64,000 nt of DNA from Marivita sp041725935 (GCA_041725935.1 JBGRQD010000001.1:1-64000), one strand, 5' to 3'. Numbered from the stretch's first letter, positions 8,159 to 17,440 are shown. Program-made: numbers and translations. The notes: generated by a model from the sequence alone, not told the origin.

Positions 8159-8959
8159 TCACCCCTTGCGCGTCATCATCCCCCGCGCCGGATCATAGCC
8201 CCAAACCGCCAGCGCCATGAACGCCGCCGTCGCCAGTGTCGTCCAGAGCAATGCTATCGGATTGACCTCGACATAAAGCGCGAACCGGATCAGCTCCACC
8301 GCGTGGGTGAACGGGTTGGCCGCGCAGATGTCGTGCAACAGCTCCGAGCTTTCGGCCATCTTCCACAGCGGATAGAGCGCCGAGGACAGAAAGAACATCG
8401 GGAAGATCACGAAATTCATCACGCCCGCGAAATTCTCCAACTGCTTGATGAAACTCGACAGCGCCAGTCCCAGCGCCCCCAGCATCAACCCCGCCAAAAG
8501 CAAAGCGGGCAGGGCCGCCAGATAGCCCCAAGCGGGGAGGGTGATATCGAAAAGCCAAGCCACAAACAGAAACGCGTAAACCTGCAAGATCGAGATGATC
8601 GTGCTGCCCAGAAGCTTGCTGAACAACAGCCACGCGCGCGACAAGGGCGCCGTCAGCAAAAGCCGCATCGACCCCATCTCGCGGTCGTAGACAAGGCTCA
8701 GCGACGATTGCATCCCGTTGAACAGCAGGATCATCCCGCACAGGCCCGGCACGATATAGGTCTCGTAGGTGATGTAGGTCTGGTAGGGCGGCGTGATCGA
8801 CAGGCCAAGCGCCGCACGGAACCCGGCGGCAAAGACCAAAAGCCACACCAACGGTCGCACCAATGCCGCGATGAACCGCTCGCGCTGATGTATGAACCGC
8901 AACGCCTCGCGCAGCACGATGGCCCGCATCGCGATCAGAGCGTGGCCCATGCCGCTCAT
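8159..8959 (-). CDS. ABC-2 type permease of the PQQ-alcohol-dehydrogenase locus (PedC-like)
   Basis: A 266-residue membrane protein with about six hydrophobic segments and the ABC-2 core pattern (REALRFIHQRERF near the start, then YDREMGSMRLLLTAPLSR). The start ATG overlaps the stop of the ATPase gene (ATGA), so the pair is translationally coupled. Equivalent permeases are a recurrent companion of ExaA/Ped quinoprotein clusters (the family annotated as alcohol ABC transporter permease). ABC-2 proteins usually export or flip their substrate; the cargo is not known for this family. Confidence 0.88.
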   Translation of the reverse strand: MSGMGHALIAMRAIVLREALRFIHQRERFIAALVRPLVWLLVFAAGFRAALGLSITPPYQTYITYETYIVPGLCGMILLFNGMQSSLSLVYDREMGSMRLLLTAPLSRAWLLFSKLLGSTIISILQVYAFLFVAWLFDITLPAWGYLAALPALLLAGLMLGALGLALSSFIKQLENFAGVMNFVIFPMFFLSSALYPLWKMAESSELLHDICAANPFTHAVELIRFALYVEVNPIALLWTTLATAAFMALAVWGYDPARGMMTRKG

Positions 8960-9672
8960 GCGGGAACCGCCGTCATCCGCGCGAAATACTCCGGCAAGGT
9001 GGCGTCCCCCCGAAGAGCGCCGCAGCTGCCATCCGCCAGAACGCGCCCGCGATGCAACAAGACCACCTGATCGGCATCCGCGACCTCGTCGGTCAGATGG
9101 GTGGCCCAAAGCACGGTCACGCCTGTGTCGGCGCACAGATCGTGGATATGCTGCGTCAGCCCGGAGCGGGCAGTGGCGTCCAGCCCAACGGTCGGCTCAT
9201 CCAGCAGCAGGACCTTGGGATCATGCAGCAAGGCCCGCGCGATTTCCGTCCGCCGCCGATGCCCACCGTTCAACCCGCGTGCCTTTTCCCCGGCGCGCTC
9301 GGCCATGCCCAGACGCGTCAACGCCTCGTCGATCCTGCGGTCGGCGTCGCGCCCGGATCGGCCATGCAGCGCTGCGAAGTAGTGCAGGTTTTGCCGCACC
9401 GTCAGGTCAAGGTCCAGGGTCATCTGCTGAAACACCACACCCAGATCGGCCATCGCCGCCAAAGGCGCGCCCCGCAGATCATGTCCGGCAATCGAAATTG
9501 ATCCACCCTGAGTCACGAACAGCCGCGTCAGCAATGAATAGAGCGTCGACTTGCCAGCCCCGTTCGGCCCGAGAAGAGCGGCAAAGCGACCATGCCCAAC
9601 CTCGAAGGACACACCGTCCAGGGCGGTCTTGGTCCCGTAGGAAAAAGACAGATCAGAAACCCGCAAACTCAT
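8956..9672 (-). CDS. ABC-2 ATP-binding subunit of the PQQ-alcohol-dehydrogenase system
   Basis: A 238-residue ATPase with Walker A GPNGAGKST (35-43), Walker B LLLDEP (about 155-160) and an unusual signature LNGGHRRR (134-141) in place of LSGGQ. I recall this variant as characteristic of the ABC ATPase family tied to PQQ-dependent alcohol dehydrogenase clusters. The start at 9672 was preferred over an in-frame Met further upstream because the domain begins there. It is translationally coupled to the downstream permease and follows the small secreted protein gene on the same strand. Confidence 0.88.
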   Translation of the reverse strand: MSLRVSDLSFSYGTKTALDGVSFEVGHGRFAALLGPNGAGKSTLYSLLTRLFVTQGGSISIAGHDLRGAPLAAMADLGVVFQQMTLDLDLTVRQNLHYFAALHGRSGRDADRRIDEALTRLGMAERAGEKARGLNGGHRRRTEIARALLHDPKVLLLDEPTVGLDATARSGLTQHIHDLCADTGVTVLWATHLTDEVADADQVVLLHRGRVLADGSCGALRGDATLPEYFARMTAVPA

Positions 9673-9772
9673 TCGTCCTGCCCGTTCTGTCTTTTGCGTT
9701 CGATGCATGTCTTGGGCCAACGCCACGGATTTTGCGTCAACGCATCACGCGCAGCCCAGAGCCGGGTTGACC

Positions 9773-10219
9773 TCATTCAATGGTGATGTCCAGCCGCTGG
9801 GTCTCGCCGGTAGAGCCGGGAATGCGCAGGAAATACGCACCCGGCTTGATCGCGACAAAGCCGATTTCCATCGTGCCTGCATCGTCGAACTCGATCGAAT
9901 TCACGCCAATGGGACGGATCTCCAGGTCATTCACGACAATTTCGTCGATCCAGATCGCGCGAAAGAACTCCGACCCTTCCAGCGCCAGCTCAGCCGACCC
10001 GTCGCCCTCGATCTCGAACTCGTAATAGGTGCCCGATGTCAGCACCCAGGGGGCTTCGGACAGGGGCATCCCGGAACTCAGCGTGATCGGTGGCAGATCG
10101 GCCTTGTTGGCAGAAGACAGGATGCCTGCGCGGCCCCAGTCTTCGCGGGGGGCGCCGTCAGCAAGGACAAGCGCGGGAGTGACCAGTGCAAGGCCAAAGG
10201 CGGCTAGGGTCTTTTTCAT
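9773..10219 (-). CDS. Secreted 148-residue protein of the quinoprotein locus, unknown function
   Basis: Begins with a signal peptide (MKKTLAAFGLALVTPALVLA) preceded by GGAG. The mature part is rich in beta-type sequence: TYYEFEIEGDGSAELALEG, then a C-terminal AIKPGAYFLRIPGSTGETQR. This reads like a small periplasmic beta-sandwich. No Cys or haem motif is present, so it is neither a cytochrome nor a disulfide-rich factor. It lies between the beta-propeller gene and the ABC-2 ATPase gene on the same strand, suggesting a function with them. I do not recognise the family; a cupredoxin-like fold is possible but the copper ligands are not evident. Confidence 0.7.
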   Translation of the reverse strand: MKKTLAAFGLALVTPALVLADGAPREDWGRAGILSSANKADLPPITLSSGMPLSEAPWVLTSGTYYEFEIEGDGSAELALEGSEFFRAIWIDEIVVNDLEIRPIGVNSIEFDDAGTMEIGFVAIKPGAYFLRIPGSTGETQRLDITIE

Positions 10220-10295
10220 TGAAAACTCCGTCATGTGAGAAACGTGATTATTGTTGGGTGACAAACAAAAATTGAGGTTGCTTCTTTACGCTGGC

Positions 10296-11264
10296 TCACT
10301 CGGTCGGCCGGAACGCGGCCCCCCAGGGGAAGCGGCCCACCTTGATGCTCTTGATCGCCTTGCGGCTGGCCACGTCAATCACCGTCACGTCACCCGACAC
10401 GCCATTGGTGGTGAACAGCTGTGTCCGGTCGCGGTTGAAATCCATGTGCCAGACGCGGCGGCCAACGAGGATGTACTCCTCGACCTCGTAGGTCTCGGCA
10501 TTGACCACGGCGACATGGTTCGACGGCCCAAGCGCGACAAAGGCATGCGTGTCGCCTGTGGTGAACTCAAACCCCACGGGCTGCACTCGGTCGGGGTGGA
10601 TGTTGTCGATGTCGAAATCGATCTTGGCCTTTTCGGTCTGGGTCGCCACGTCGAAGATCGAAATGGTGCCGCCGATCTCGGCGCTGACCCAAAGCTCGGT
10701 TCCGTCCTTGACGAACTCGGCGTGGCGCGGACGGCTGTCGACCAGCGTGTTGGCAAACAGCTCCTGCGTGGAGGTGTCGATCCAATGCGCCATGTTGGTG
10801 GTTTCGGACGTGGTGATGGCGATCTTGCCATCCGGGCTGACCGCCATGCCCTCTGGTTCGATGCCGACGTCAATCTGCGCCACGACGGTGCGCGTTACGG
10901 TGTCCACCACGGTGGTGATCGCATCGTCTTCGTTGGCGATATAAAGATGCCTGTTGTCGGGGGCGAGAACGAATTGCTCGGGGTCTTCGCCCGAGGGCAG
11001 GTCATGCAGGATCTCGCCGGTGTCCGGGTCCATCACCTGCACCGCGTCACTGTCGGAGGCGCAGATATAGACCACCGAGAAATCCTTGGAGAACGTGATC
11101 CCGCGAGGGCGTTCCCCGGTTTCGATTGTGCGCACGACTTCAAGCGTTTCCACGTCGATTACGCTGATCGTGTCGTCTTTTTCATTGGTCACCCAGATCT
11201 CGTCCGCGAGGGCTGTGCTCGACAGAAGGGCGGCCGTTAGGGTGGTGAGGATCGGCAGTTTCAT
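10296..11264 (-). CDS. YVTN-type beta-propeller protein associated with PQQ-dependent catabolism
   Basis: A 322-residue secreted beta-propeller. The signal peptide is about residues 1-21 (ending ALA). Blades repeat the pattern ISVIDVETLEVVRTIETGERPRG, with shorter versions such as VAVVNAETYEVEEYILVG and VTVIDVASRKAIKSIKVG. The start has AAAGGA upstream. Propellers of this family are found beside ExaA-type dehydrogenases and the ABC-2 pair in many genomes; their role, perhaps scaffolding or maturation in the periplasm, has not been settled. It follows the substrate-binding protein gene by 79 bases on the same strand. Confidence 0.88.
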   Translation of the reverse strand: MKLPILTTLTAALLSSTALADEIWVTNEKDDTISVIDVETLEVVRTIETGERPRGITFSKDFSVVYICASDSDAVQVMDPDTGEILHDLPSGEDPEQFVLAPDNRHLYIANEDDAITTVVDTVTRTVVAQIDVGIEPEGMAVSPDGKIAITTSETTNMAHWIDTSTQELFANTLVDSRPRHAEFVKDGTELWVSAEIGGTISIFDVATQTEKAKIDFDIDNIHPDRVQPVGFEFTTGDTHAFVALGPSNHVAVVNAETYEVEEYILVGRRVWHMDFNRDRTQLFTTNGVSGDVTVIDVASRKAIKSIKVGRFPWGAAFRPTE

Positions 11265-11343
11265 CAGGGTCGGTCCTTTATCGTTGGTGATGGTCACGGG
11301 ACGCTGACGCCAGACCACTGGAGGTATCTGCAACAAAAAGAGG

Positions 11344-12522
11344 TCAGTTCTCGAAAGCTGTACAGGTGCTCTCGGGCTGATCGAGGCCAAGCGTGTCAAG
11401 CTCGGTGCGCTGGTGCAGAAAGCCTTCAAGCGGGGCCTGCGCCACCAGTGCGCGTTCGTGGACAAGCGGGATCGGTTGGCGCAGTTGGCCGTTCCATGTT
11501 CGGAAGGTCAGCGGCGCGCCCTTGAACCCGGCGAGTTCAAATGCGTCGGAGAGCATGAAGGCCCGCAGCGTTACGGCATCGGCGGCACCTGTGCGGGTCA
11601 CCGCTTCGCCAATGGCACGAACGGCTGCCCAGGCGGCGTAGTCTTGGTCTTGCATGGGACGTTCAGCCAGCTTTTTGAAACGAGACTGAAGCTGGGCGGC
11701 GCCCCATTGTTCCACCACGCGATGCCACGTGACCGGTCGCAATCCTTCTGAACCTGCCACAGGGCGCGGGCGCCATGTGTTGTAGGGAATGTAGCGCGCG
11801 AAATCATCCGCCGCATCGGCCACCAGCAGTACGTCGTAATCGCCAAGCTCCTGCGTGAAAAGCGGCACTTCCTGAGACGCGTTGCGGCGCATGTCGGCAT
11901 CGAAGACCCAGGTTTTGCGCGCGCCGAATTTCAATCCGAACTTGCGCGCGGAGTTTTCCAGCGTGTCCGCCCAAGCCTGATCATCGGGGCGCTCTCCGGC
12001 GATCAGTGCGATGTCGTCCCAGCGCCGTTGGACAAAGAACTGCATCAGCGCATCGGCTTTCATCGCGTAAGAGGGCAGGGTGTGCAGCAGGTTTGCCCGA
12101 CACGCCTCGCCGCGCAGCGCCACATCTGCCGCGCCGGCGTTGAACAAAAGCGCGCCTTCAGCTTCGGGCATATCGGCGGCAATCAGAATCTGATCCTGAA
12201 GTGCATCCAGCACAAGCAGGTCGCTGCTGCTCAAGGCTGCGCGGACTGCTCCGGCGAAATCCTCGTCCGGGCCCACTTCTGTCACGTTCAAGGTATATGT
12301 CTGCCCAAGAAACCGACCTGTCGTGGCATTGTCCTGAAGCCCCAGTTCTGCTCCTTGAGATCCAAGGTCTTCGGGGATCGGGTCAAGATTGGAAAGAGTT
12401 GGCGGAGCGTCGACGAGCTGTTTGATGTAGTGAATGCCAATCTCGATTTGGGCATTGGCACTGGTTGCCAGCCCCAAAGCAAAAAGGCATACAAAAGCGC
12501 CCTCGAAACACAGTAACCTCAT
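11344..12522 (-). CDS. Substrate-binding protein of the PQQ-alcohol-dehydrogenase ABC system
   Basis: A 392-residue periplasmic protein with a signal peptide (about 1-24, ending ANA) and a Leu/Ile/Val-binding type fold (EIGIHYIKQ, then DLLVLDALQDQILIA and DYDVLLVADAADDFARYIPYN). A GGGAGGAA site precedes the chosen ATG at 12522. This family is annotated as the substrate-binding component of ABC systems in PQQ alcohol dehydrogenase clusters. The partner here is paradoxical: the nearby transporter is of ABC-2 (export-type) architecture, which has no classical binding protein. It may be a sensor or chaperone rather than an uptake component. Confidence 0.85.
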   Translation of the reverse strand: MRLLCFEGAFVCLFALGLATSANAQIEIGIHYIKQLVDAPPTLSNLDPIPEDLGSQGAELGLQDNATTGRFLGQTYTLNVTEVGPDEDFAGAVRAALSSSDLLVLDALQDQILIAADMPEAEGALLFNAGAADVALRGEACRANLLHTLPSYAMKADALMQFFVQRRWDDIALIAGERPDDQAWADTLENSARKFGLKFGARKTWVFDADMRRNASQEVPLFTQELGDYDVLLVADAADDFARYIPYNTWRPRPVAGSEGLRPVTWHRVVEQWGAAQLQSRFKKLAERPMQDQDYAAWAAVRAIGEAVTRTGAADAVTLRAFMLSDAFELAGFKGAPLTFRTWNGQLRQPIPLVHERALVAQAPLEGFLHQRTELDTLGLDQPESTCTAFEN

Positions 12523-12699
12523 CGATCGGTTCCTCCCTGCGATACGGTAGTCACAGACCGAAAGAGCCGGAAATACGACCATTGTCCCGTATGGTAGGGG
12601 CCTGAAACACCTCTGCGCGCCACGAAAGTCCAATACCCGCAGCCCCGGGCGTGACGGTACAAATCTGGCTAGACACGGATTGTGCCTGAGGAGGACCCC

Positions 12700-13398
12700 A
12701 TGACCGCGATTGTTTTCAAATCTACATGTGCCGCGTTGGCGCTGACCGCTGCTGCAAGCCTCGTATACGCGCATGGCGACGTTGCCCCGCAAGCGGTCGA
12801 CACAACCGGGTTGCCTGCGGTCGGAGACGAATGGCTGACTGAAAATCCGTATCGCGCCGAACTCGTCGGTGAAGAGGTCTGGGCTCGAGCGGTCGAAATC
12901 GGAGCCTCGGGGTACAACCAGAACTGCGCGCGCTGCCACGGGCTCGAGGCGATTTCAGGGGGGCTTGCCCCTGATGTGCGTTTCCTTGAAGCAGAGGAAT
13001 ACGGTGACGAGTGGTATGTCGAACGTTTCCGGTACGGCTACACGCAGAACGGCACCACCAAGATGCCGGAATTCGGCGAGTTGTTGGGCCAGGAAGCCGC
13101 TTGGGCGATCCGCACCTATATCGAAACCCGTCCCGATGACGGCTCGATGGAGGAGGTGGCAGAGGAACTCAAAGCGCTGCGGGATCAGATCGTGGGTTAT
13201 GCCGAAGACCCGGCTGCGGCTGATGCCGATGCGCTCAAGGCCCGCCTGTCCGAGATTGCCGCCGGCATCGAGACCGTGTCAGGCGCTCCCGTGGCCGACA
13301 GTGCAGCCTATCGCGCGGCCAATCTGATCGACGGCACGCAAGAAGCCTATGCCCGCGCAGCTGAAGCCCTGACGATCGGGTTGTCTGCGGCACACTGA
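12700..13398 (+). CDS. pedF: Cytochrome c-550 PedF-like
   Basis: A 232-residue secreted cytochrome. The signal peptide is about 1-24 (ending VYA), haem is bound at CARCH (76-80), and Met122 in TKMPEF is the likely distal ligand. The C-terminal 80 residues are an Ala/Glu-rich helical tail after the haem domain, a feature of the PedF type. An AGGAGGA site defines the start. It is divergent from the substrate-binding protein gene (178 bases between starts) and followed by the XoxJ-like gene, so the pair forms a plus-strand unit. In Ped systems this cytochrome accepts electrons from the quinoprotein. Confidence 0.87.
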   Translation: MTAIVFKSTCAALALTAAASLVYAHGDVAPQAVDTTGLPAVGDEWLTENPYRAELVGEEVWARAVEIGASGYNQNCARCHGLEAISGGLAPDVRFLEAEEYGDEWYVERFRYGYTQNGTTKMPEFGELLGQEAAWAIRTYIETRPDDGSMEEVAEELKALRDQIVGYAEDPAAADADALKARLSEIAAGIETVSGAPVADSAAYRAANLIDGTQEAYARAAEALTIGLSAAH

Positions 13399-13406
13399 GC
13401 TTCATC

Positions 13407-14300
13407 ATGCACCTTCGCACGACCCTTATCGTTCTCGCATTGGCTGGGGCCACACCGGTTCTGGCCAGCGATCCTTGCGCCGATTTCATCCCCCAACCCA
13501 AACCGCAAAATGCAAGCCGGGATATCGTCGGGCAGGATATCGATCAGATCCTAGACCGGGGTTTCATGACTTTTGCGGTTTATGACGACTATCCGCCGTA
13601 CAGTTGGGCCGAGTCTGGAAAACCGCGCGGCATCGATATCGATATCGCGCGCATCATTGCCGAAGACCTCGGCGTCGAGGCGCGGTTCAAATTCGTCAAT
13701 GCGGGCGAAAATCTCGAAGCGGATTTGCGCAATAATATTTGGCAAGGACCAGTGATCGGCGGGGCGGTCTCGAACGTCATGATGCGCGTCCCCTATGACA
13801 GCGCCTTCAGCTGCCGGGTCGAACAGGTTGTGTTCACTGGCCAGTATATGACCGAAAGCATCGGCATCGCATATGCCGAGGAAAAGTACCCTGATGGCGG
13901 TCCAGTCCCAGCTTATTTCCGTTTTGACACGGTTGCGGTCGAAAATGACTCGATTGCCGATTTTTACCTGACCAGCTTTGCTGGGGGACAGCTTTCGGCT
14001 GGCATCCGACGCTATCCGACAATGAAGGCGGCAATGGAGGCACTTGCCGGTGGCGAGGTAATGGCTGCGATGGGTCCTTTGGCCCAGCTTGAATTCGGCG
14101 CAGGGGATGGAATTTCCGTGCATCAGCCACCGTTGCCCGGCTTTGCCAAATCGAAATGGACGCTTGGTACAGGCAGCCATTTTGCCTATCGCGGCCTTAG
14201 TTACACGGTGGATGATGCCATCTTTGCTGCCCTGTCCGACGGGCGGATCGAGGCGATTTTCGAAAGCTACGGTCTGACGCACCAACACCCGGAACGATAG
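13407..14300 (+). CDS. Quinoprotein-associated solute-binding protein (MoxJ/XoxJ-like)
   Basis: A 297-residue periplasmic protein with signal peptide (about 1-20) and the family 3 binding-protein pattern: DRGFMTFAVYDDYPPYSW, then GIDIDIARIIAEDLG. XoxJ/MoxJ-like proteins always accompany methanol- and ethanol-type quinoproteins. They are thought to help cofactor or metal loading rather than to feed a transporter (family knowledge). It begins eight bases after the PedF-like gene, without a strong ribosome binding site. It is convergent with apbE. No permease or ATPase specific for it is adjacent. Confidence 0.82.
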   Translation: MHLRTTLIVLALAGATPVLASDPCADFIPQPKPQNASRDIVGQDIDQILDRGFMTFAVYDDYPPYSWAESGKPRGIDIDIARIIAEDLGVEARFKFVNAGENLEADLRNNIWQGPVIGGAVSNVMMRVPYDSAFSCRVEQVVFTGQYMTESIGIAYAEEKYPDGGPVPAYFRFDTVAVENDSIADFYLTSFAGGQLSAGIRRYPTMKAAMEALAGGEVMAAMGPLAQLEFGAGDGISVHQPPLPGFAKSKWTLGTGSHFAYRGLSYTVDDAIFAALSDGRIEAIFESYGLTHQHPER

Positions 14301-14370
14301 AGTTCAAGCCGCTTTTTCGAATTGCCGTTGCTGGACGCTTTGTGAAAACTGGTCCGATCAAGGTGGTAAA

Positions 14371-15243
14371 TCAGACGGTCCTGAGGTTCCCATAATTATC
14401 AATCACCGTGACCCGGTGCAACTGTGCCGCGTTTTTCAGCCGCGTCAGGGCATCGAGATCCATGAACACCGCCGCCGTCGACAAGGCATCCGCCATAGTG
14501 GCCGATTGCCCCTCTATGCTGACGGTGGACCAGATTGGCGTTTCCCCGCGCGGACCAAGGATGTGGGCGTCATCGCCGAACATCATCGCCGCAGGGCTGG
14601 AGCTGGCAATCGTCATATCGCGCAGTTGGCGCGTCCCAAGATGGCCATGTGTGGGGTCTTCAAGCCCTATTGTGAAGGGCCCACCGATGGCCACCTGCTC
14701 TCCGATATTCACAAGCGCCCGGGTGGCCCCGTGCGCAACAAGCATGTCGCGCATCAGGTCGGTGGCGAAGCCTTGCGCGATACCATTGAAGGTCAGAGCC
14801 TGACCCCGCTGCAGTTCGATTCTCTGGTTCGACCAGCGCAGCCGGTCCCATCCCAATGCAGCGCGCGCAGGCTCCGGGTCATATCCAAGAGCCAAAGCCT
14901 GCCAGAGCGGCTGGATCGTCGGATCGAAGAGGCCATTCGACAAAAGGTGCGCTGTATCCACCTGCGCCATCAAGCTTTGCATCAGCGGGCTTGGAGTGGT
15001 TAGTTCACCGGTGCGGTTCAACTGTGACAGGTCAGAGCGATCTCGGAACAGGCTGAATGTTTGCTCTACTTTCTCAAGCACCTTTGGCACATCGGCCAAG
15101 GCGCGCCGCGTCATCTCGCGCGGACCATGAAGTGTGACCGAGATATCAGCCCCAAGCGCTTGTCCCGACCATGTGTCAGCACCCGCCAAGGCAGGGGCAC
15201 AGGCAAAGGCAGCAGAAAGAGTAAGAAAGCGGCGTCGGTTCAT
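14371..15243 (-). CDS. apbE: FAD:protein FMN transferase ApbE
   Basis: A 290-residue periplasmic flavinyltransferase that moves FMN from FAD onto a Thr or Ser of an FMN_bind domain. A Tat-like start (NRRRFLTLSAAF) is followed by a hydrophobic signal. Family motifs include FNGIAQGFATDLM and the C-terminal DALSTAAVFMD. The ATG overlaps the stop of the NosR-like gene (ATGA), which makes the NosR-like protein its obvious target. The family is Mg-dependent and acts outside the cytoplasm. The start inside the upstream frame is also supported by the signal sequence. Confidence 0.9.
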   Translation of the reverse strand: MNRRRFLTLSAAFACAPALAGADTWSGQALGADISVTLHGPREMTRRALADVPKVLEKVEQTFSLFRDRSDLSQLNRTGELTTPSPLMQSLMAQVDTAHLLSNGLFDPTIQPLWQALALGYDPEPARAALGWDRLRWSNQRIELQRGQALTFNGIAQGFATDLMRDMLVAHGATRALVNIGEQVAIGGPFTIGLEDPTHGHLGTRQLRDMTIASSSPAAMMFGDDAHILGPRGETPIWSTVSIEGQSATMADALSTAAVFMDLDALTRLKNAAQLHRVTVIDNYGNLRTV

Positions 15244-17351
15244 TCGGCAAGCACCGTGTTGGGGTGGCCCAGATCGCGCGGTGCGCGCCGACCGGCACGC
15301 GCCTTGAGGATCAGTGGCACGCATTGATCCGCGTCGTCATGGATGGTCACGCAATCAAGGCACTGAAAGCATTCGGAATACTGGATCGCCCCTTTGGGTG
15401 TGATTGCACCGTAACTGCATTTGACCCTGCACAGCTGGCAGGGCGATCCGCATTCCTCCCGACGCGGAATCCACTTCCGCAGCCGCAGTGCGCCGCCAAT
15501 CGCCATCAATGCCCCCAATGGGCAGAGATAGCGGCAGAAACCCTTGAAGACGACCATGCCCAGCACCAACCAAAGCGCGGCATAGGCGACAAAGTACCAT
15601 TCGCGTACGAAAAACGTGGTGATCGCCGTCTTGAACGGCTCGATCTCGGCCGCCTTGTCCATATAGGACGGCACGAACAGCGTGACCGCCACCAACCCGA
15701 CGAGCGCTACATATTTCAGCGATTTCAGCCGCGCGTCCCAGCGCGCGCTCGGTTCGATCCTGGGCAGGCGCAAGAGCCGTCCGAGGTGATGCGCGAATTC
15801 CTGCATCGCACCGAACGGGCAGAGCCAGCCACAGAACAGCCCGCGCCCCCACAACACAAAGCCAAGAATGGCCACGCCCCAGATCAACAAAGAGAACGGA
15901 TCGTAGAGCAGGAACGTGAACGAGCCGCCTGCCATGCCGGTTTGCAAGACCGCCACTGGAGTGACGATGGACAATTGTCCTTGTCCCCACCAGCCGACAA
16001 ACCCCAGAACCAAAGCGAGGATGCCGAGCCGCATCGGCGTGAAGGATGCCAGTCCGGCGAGCCAGCCCTGTGCGCCCAAGAGCACCGCCACAAGCACGGT
16101 CAGGAATACTGCCAGCACAATGAGATCACTTTGCCGATTGAGGATCGCCTCTTTCCACGGGGCCAGTTTTTCGACCACAACTGGACGGGCAAAGAACCTC
16201 TCGTCCGTGACATGCGTCGCAGCAAGTTGCACAGAGCCAATCTCTGGCTGAAACATGCCGTGTTCGCGCACCGCCTCAACCTTAAGGGTCCACTCTCGTG
16301 TCGGGTCGAAACCAAGCCGCCTGTCGGTGCGCAGGATCATCGCAACGCCATCATGCAGCGCTTCTGGCACCTCATTGCTCAATTCGACAAACAAGTCCGC
16401 ATCACGCAAGGCAACAGGAAAACCGCCCTGTTCTGCGCCGATCCAGTCGGGCGCAGTGTTGCGGACGAACTCCTCCGATACCAACCCATGTCGCCCGGTG
16501 TCGATCACGAGGATCGGCTCGTCGAAGGTCGAGATCGACATGAAACGGTCCAGCTCTTCGAGCGTGTCCTCGTGCAGGAGCGTCCGCGCGATTGATTTCG
16601 GCCCGACATCCGCAATCCAAAGGTCAAGATAGGGCGCATCCGGATCGTCCAGTGCCTCGGCGTCGTCATCTTCCCAGACAGTGTCCGCGAACAGCGCCTG
16701 CACCTCGGCATTGCTTGCCGTCCTTCGCGTGATCAAGCCCTGTGTCACGAGATCGTCCCATGTCAGGACTTCGACATAAGTCAGGTCAGGATAGGCGGGT
16801 GGTCCCGATGCGATCCCCTGCATCTTCTCGCGCGCCACCTGCAACGCAGCCGCCAGCACCGACTCGTGCGCGATCCGGACCGAGGCTGTCGCTTTGGTCA
16901 CTCCGTCAAGATACACCAATTGCCCACCGCCATCCCCCGCGCCGTAAGGCGAGCCCACGACAAGCGAGTCGCTGATTGAATGGCCGCGATACTGCTCGAA
17001 AAACGCGTGAAACGGTGCCTGACCCAGACCCGACACAAAGATCGGCTCGTTATGGTCCAACAGCTGCACATCGAGGAACCGACCGTCGAGGTCCAGCACA
17101 ACGAGAACATTCACCGGCGCACCGGAAAAGCCGGGCAGGGGCGCCATCGGTTCGGTCTGGAACACGTAGCCCGCATGTGCGCCGCCAGAGTTCAGAAGTT
17201 CGTAAACCCCGTTGTCCGAAATCTGCTTTCCGAGGCTCATCGGGGCGTAGACCCGTACTGCGAGCTCCTCCTCAGTCAAGGCCTCGCCGGCAGCGCAAAC
17301 CGCACTCAGACACCACAGCAATGCTGCGCATATCGCTCGAAAGCCTCTCAT
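15240..17351 (-). CDS. NosR/NirI-like membrane flavo-iron-sulfur protein
   Basis: A 703-residue protein with an N-terminal signal (about 1-20), a periplasmic FMN-binding domain with a possible flavinylation motif DGVTKAT (149-155, Thr155 as FMN site), several membrane segments in the second half, and a polyferredoxin end. The Cys motifs there are CGWLCP, CRYLCP, CGSPCQLCRVKC and CFQCLDC. NosR proteins carry electrons from the quinol pool to periplasmic enzymes. No nitrous-oxide genes are present here; the surroundings are the quinoprotein locus, so a role in its redox balance or cofactor chemistry is likely. The motif has Lys where Gly is usual. Start at 17351 opens with the signal peptide. 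Confidence 0.88.
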   Translation of the reverse strand: MRGFRAICAALLWCLSAVCAAGEALTEEELAVRVYAPMSLGKQISDNGVYELLNSGGAHAGYVFQTEPMAPLPGFSGAPVNVLVVLDLDGRFLDVQLLDHNEPIFVSGLGQAPFHAFFEQYRGHSISDSLVVGSPYGAGDGGGQLVYLDGVTKATASVRIAHESVLAAALQVAREKMQGIASGPPAYPDLTYVEVLTWDDLVTQGLITRRTASNAEVQALFADTVWEDDDAEALDDPDAPYLDLWIADVGPKSIARTLLHEDTLEELDRFMSISTFDEPILVIDTGRHGLVSEEFVRNTAPDWIGAEQGGFPVALRDADLFVELSNEVPEALHDGVAMILRTDRRLGFDPTREWTLKVEAVREHGMFQPEIGSVQLAATHVTDERFFARPVVVEKLAPWKEAILNRQSDLIVLAVFLTVLVAVLLGAQGWLAGLASFTPMRLGILALVLGFVGWWGQGQLSIVTPVAVLQTGMAGGSFTFLLYDPFSLLIWGVAILGFVLWGRGLFCGWLCPFGAMQEFAHHLGRLLRLPRIEPSARWDARLKSLKYVALVGLVAVTLFVPSYMDKAAEIEPFKTAITTFFVREWYFVAYAALWLVLGMVVFKGFCRYLCPLGALMAIGGALRLRKWIPRREECGSPCQLCRVKCSYGAITPKGAIQYSECFQCLDCVTIHDDADQCVPLILKARAGRRAPRDLGHPNTVLAE

Positions 17352-17440
17352 ATCCGGCAACCATAGAAGCGCCCATAGCCCAGCCCTATTGGACCTTCGT
17401 CCAAGAGCCACCGTCGCCGGCGATCCCCTATGCTCTCACC

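Noticed and set aside
10251..11240. Plus-strand open frame of about 330 codons over the beta-propeller gene
   Set aside because: Antisense shadow; the minus strand has a signal peptide and repeated blades.
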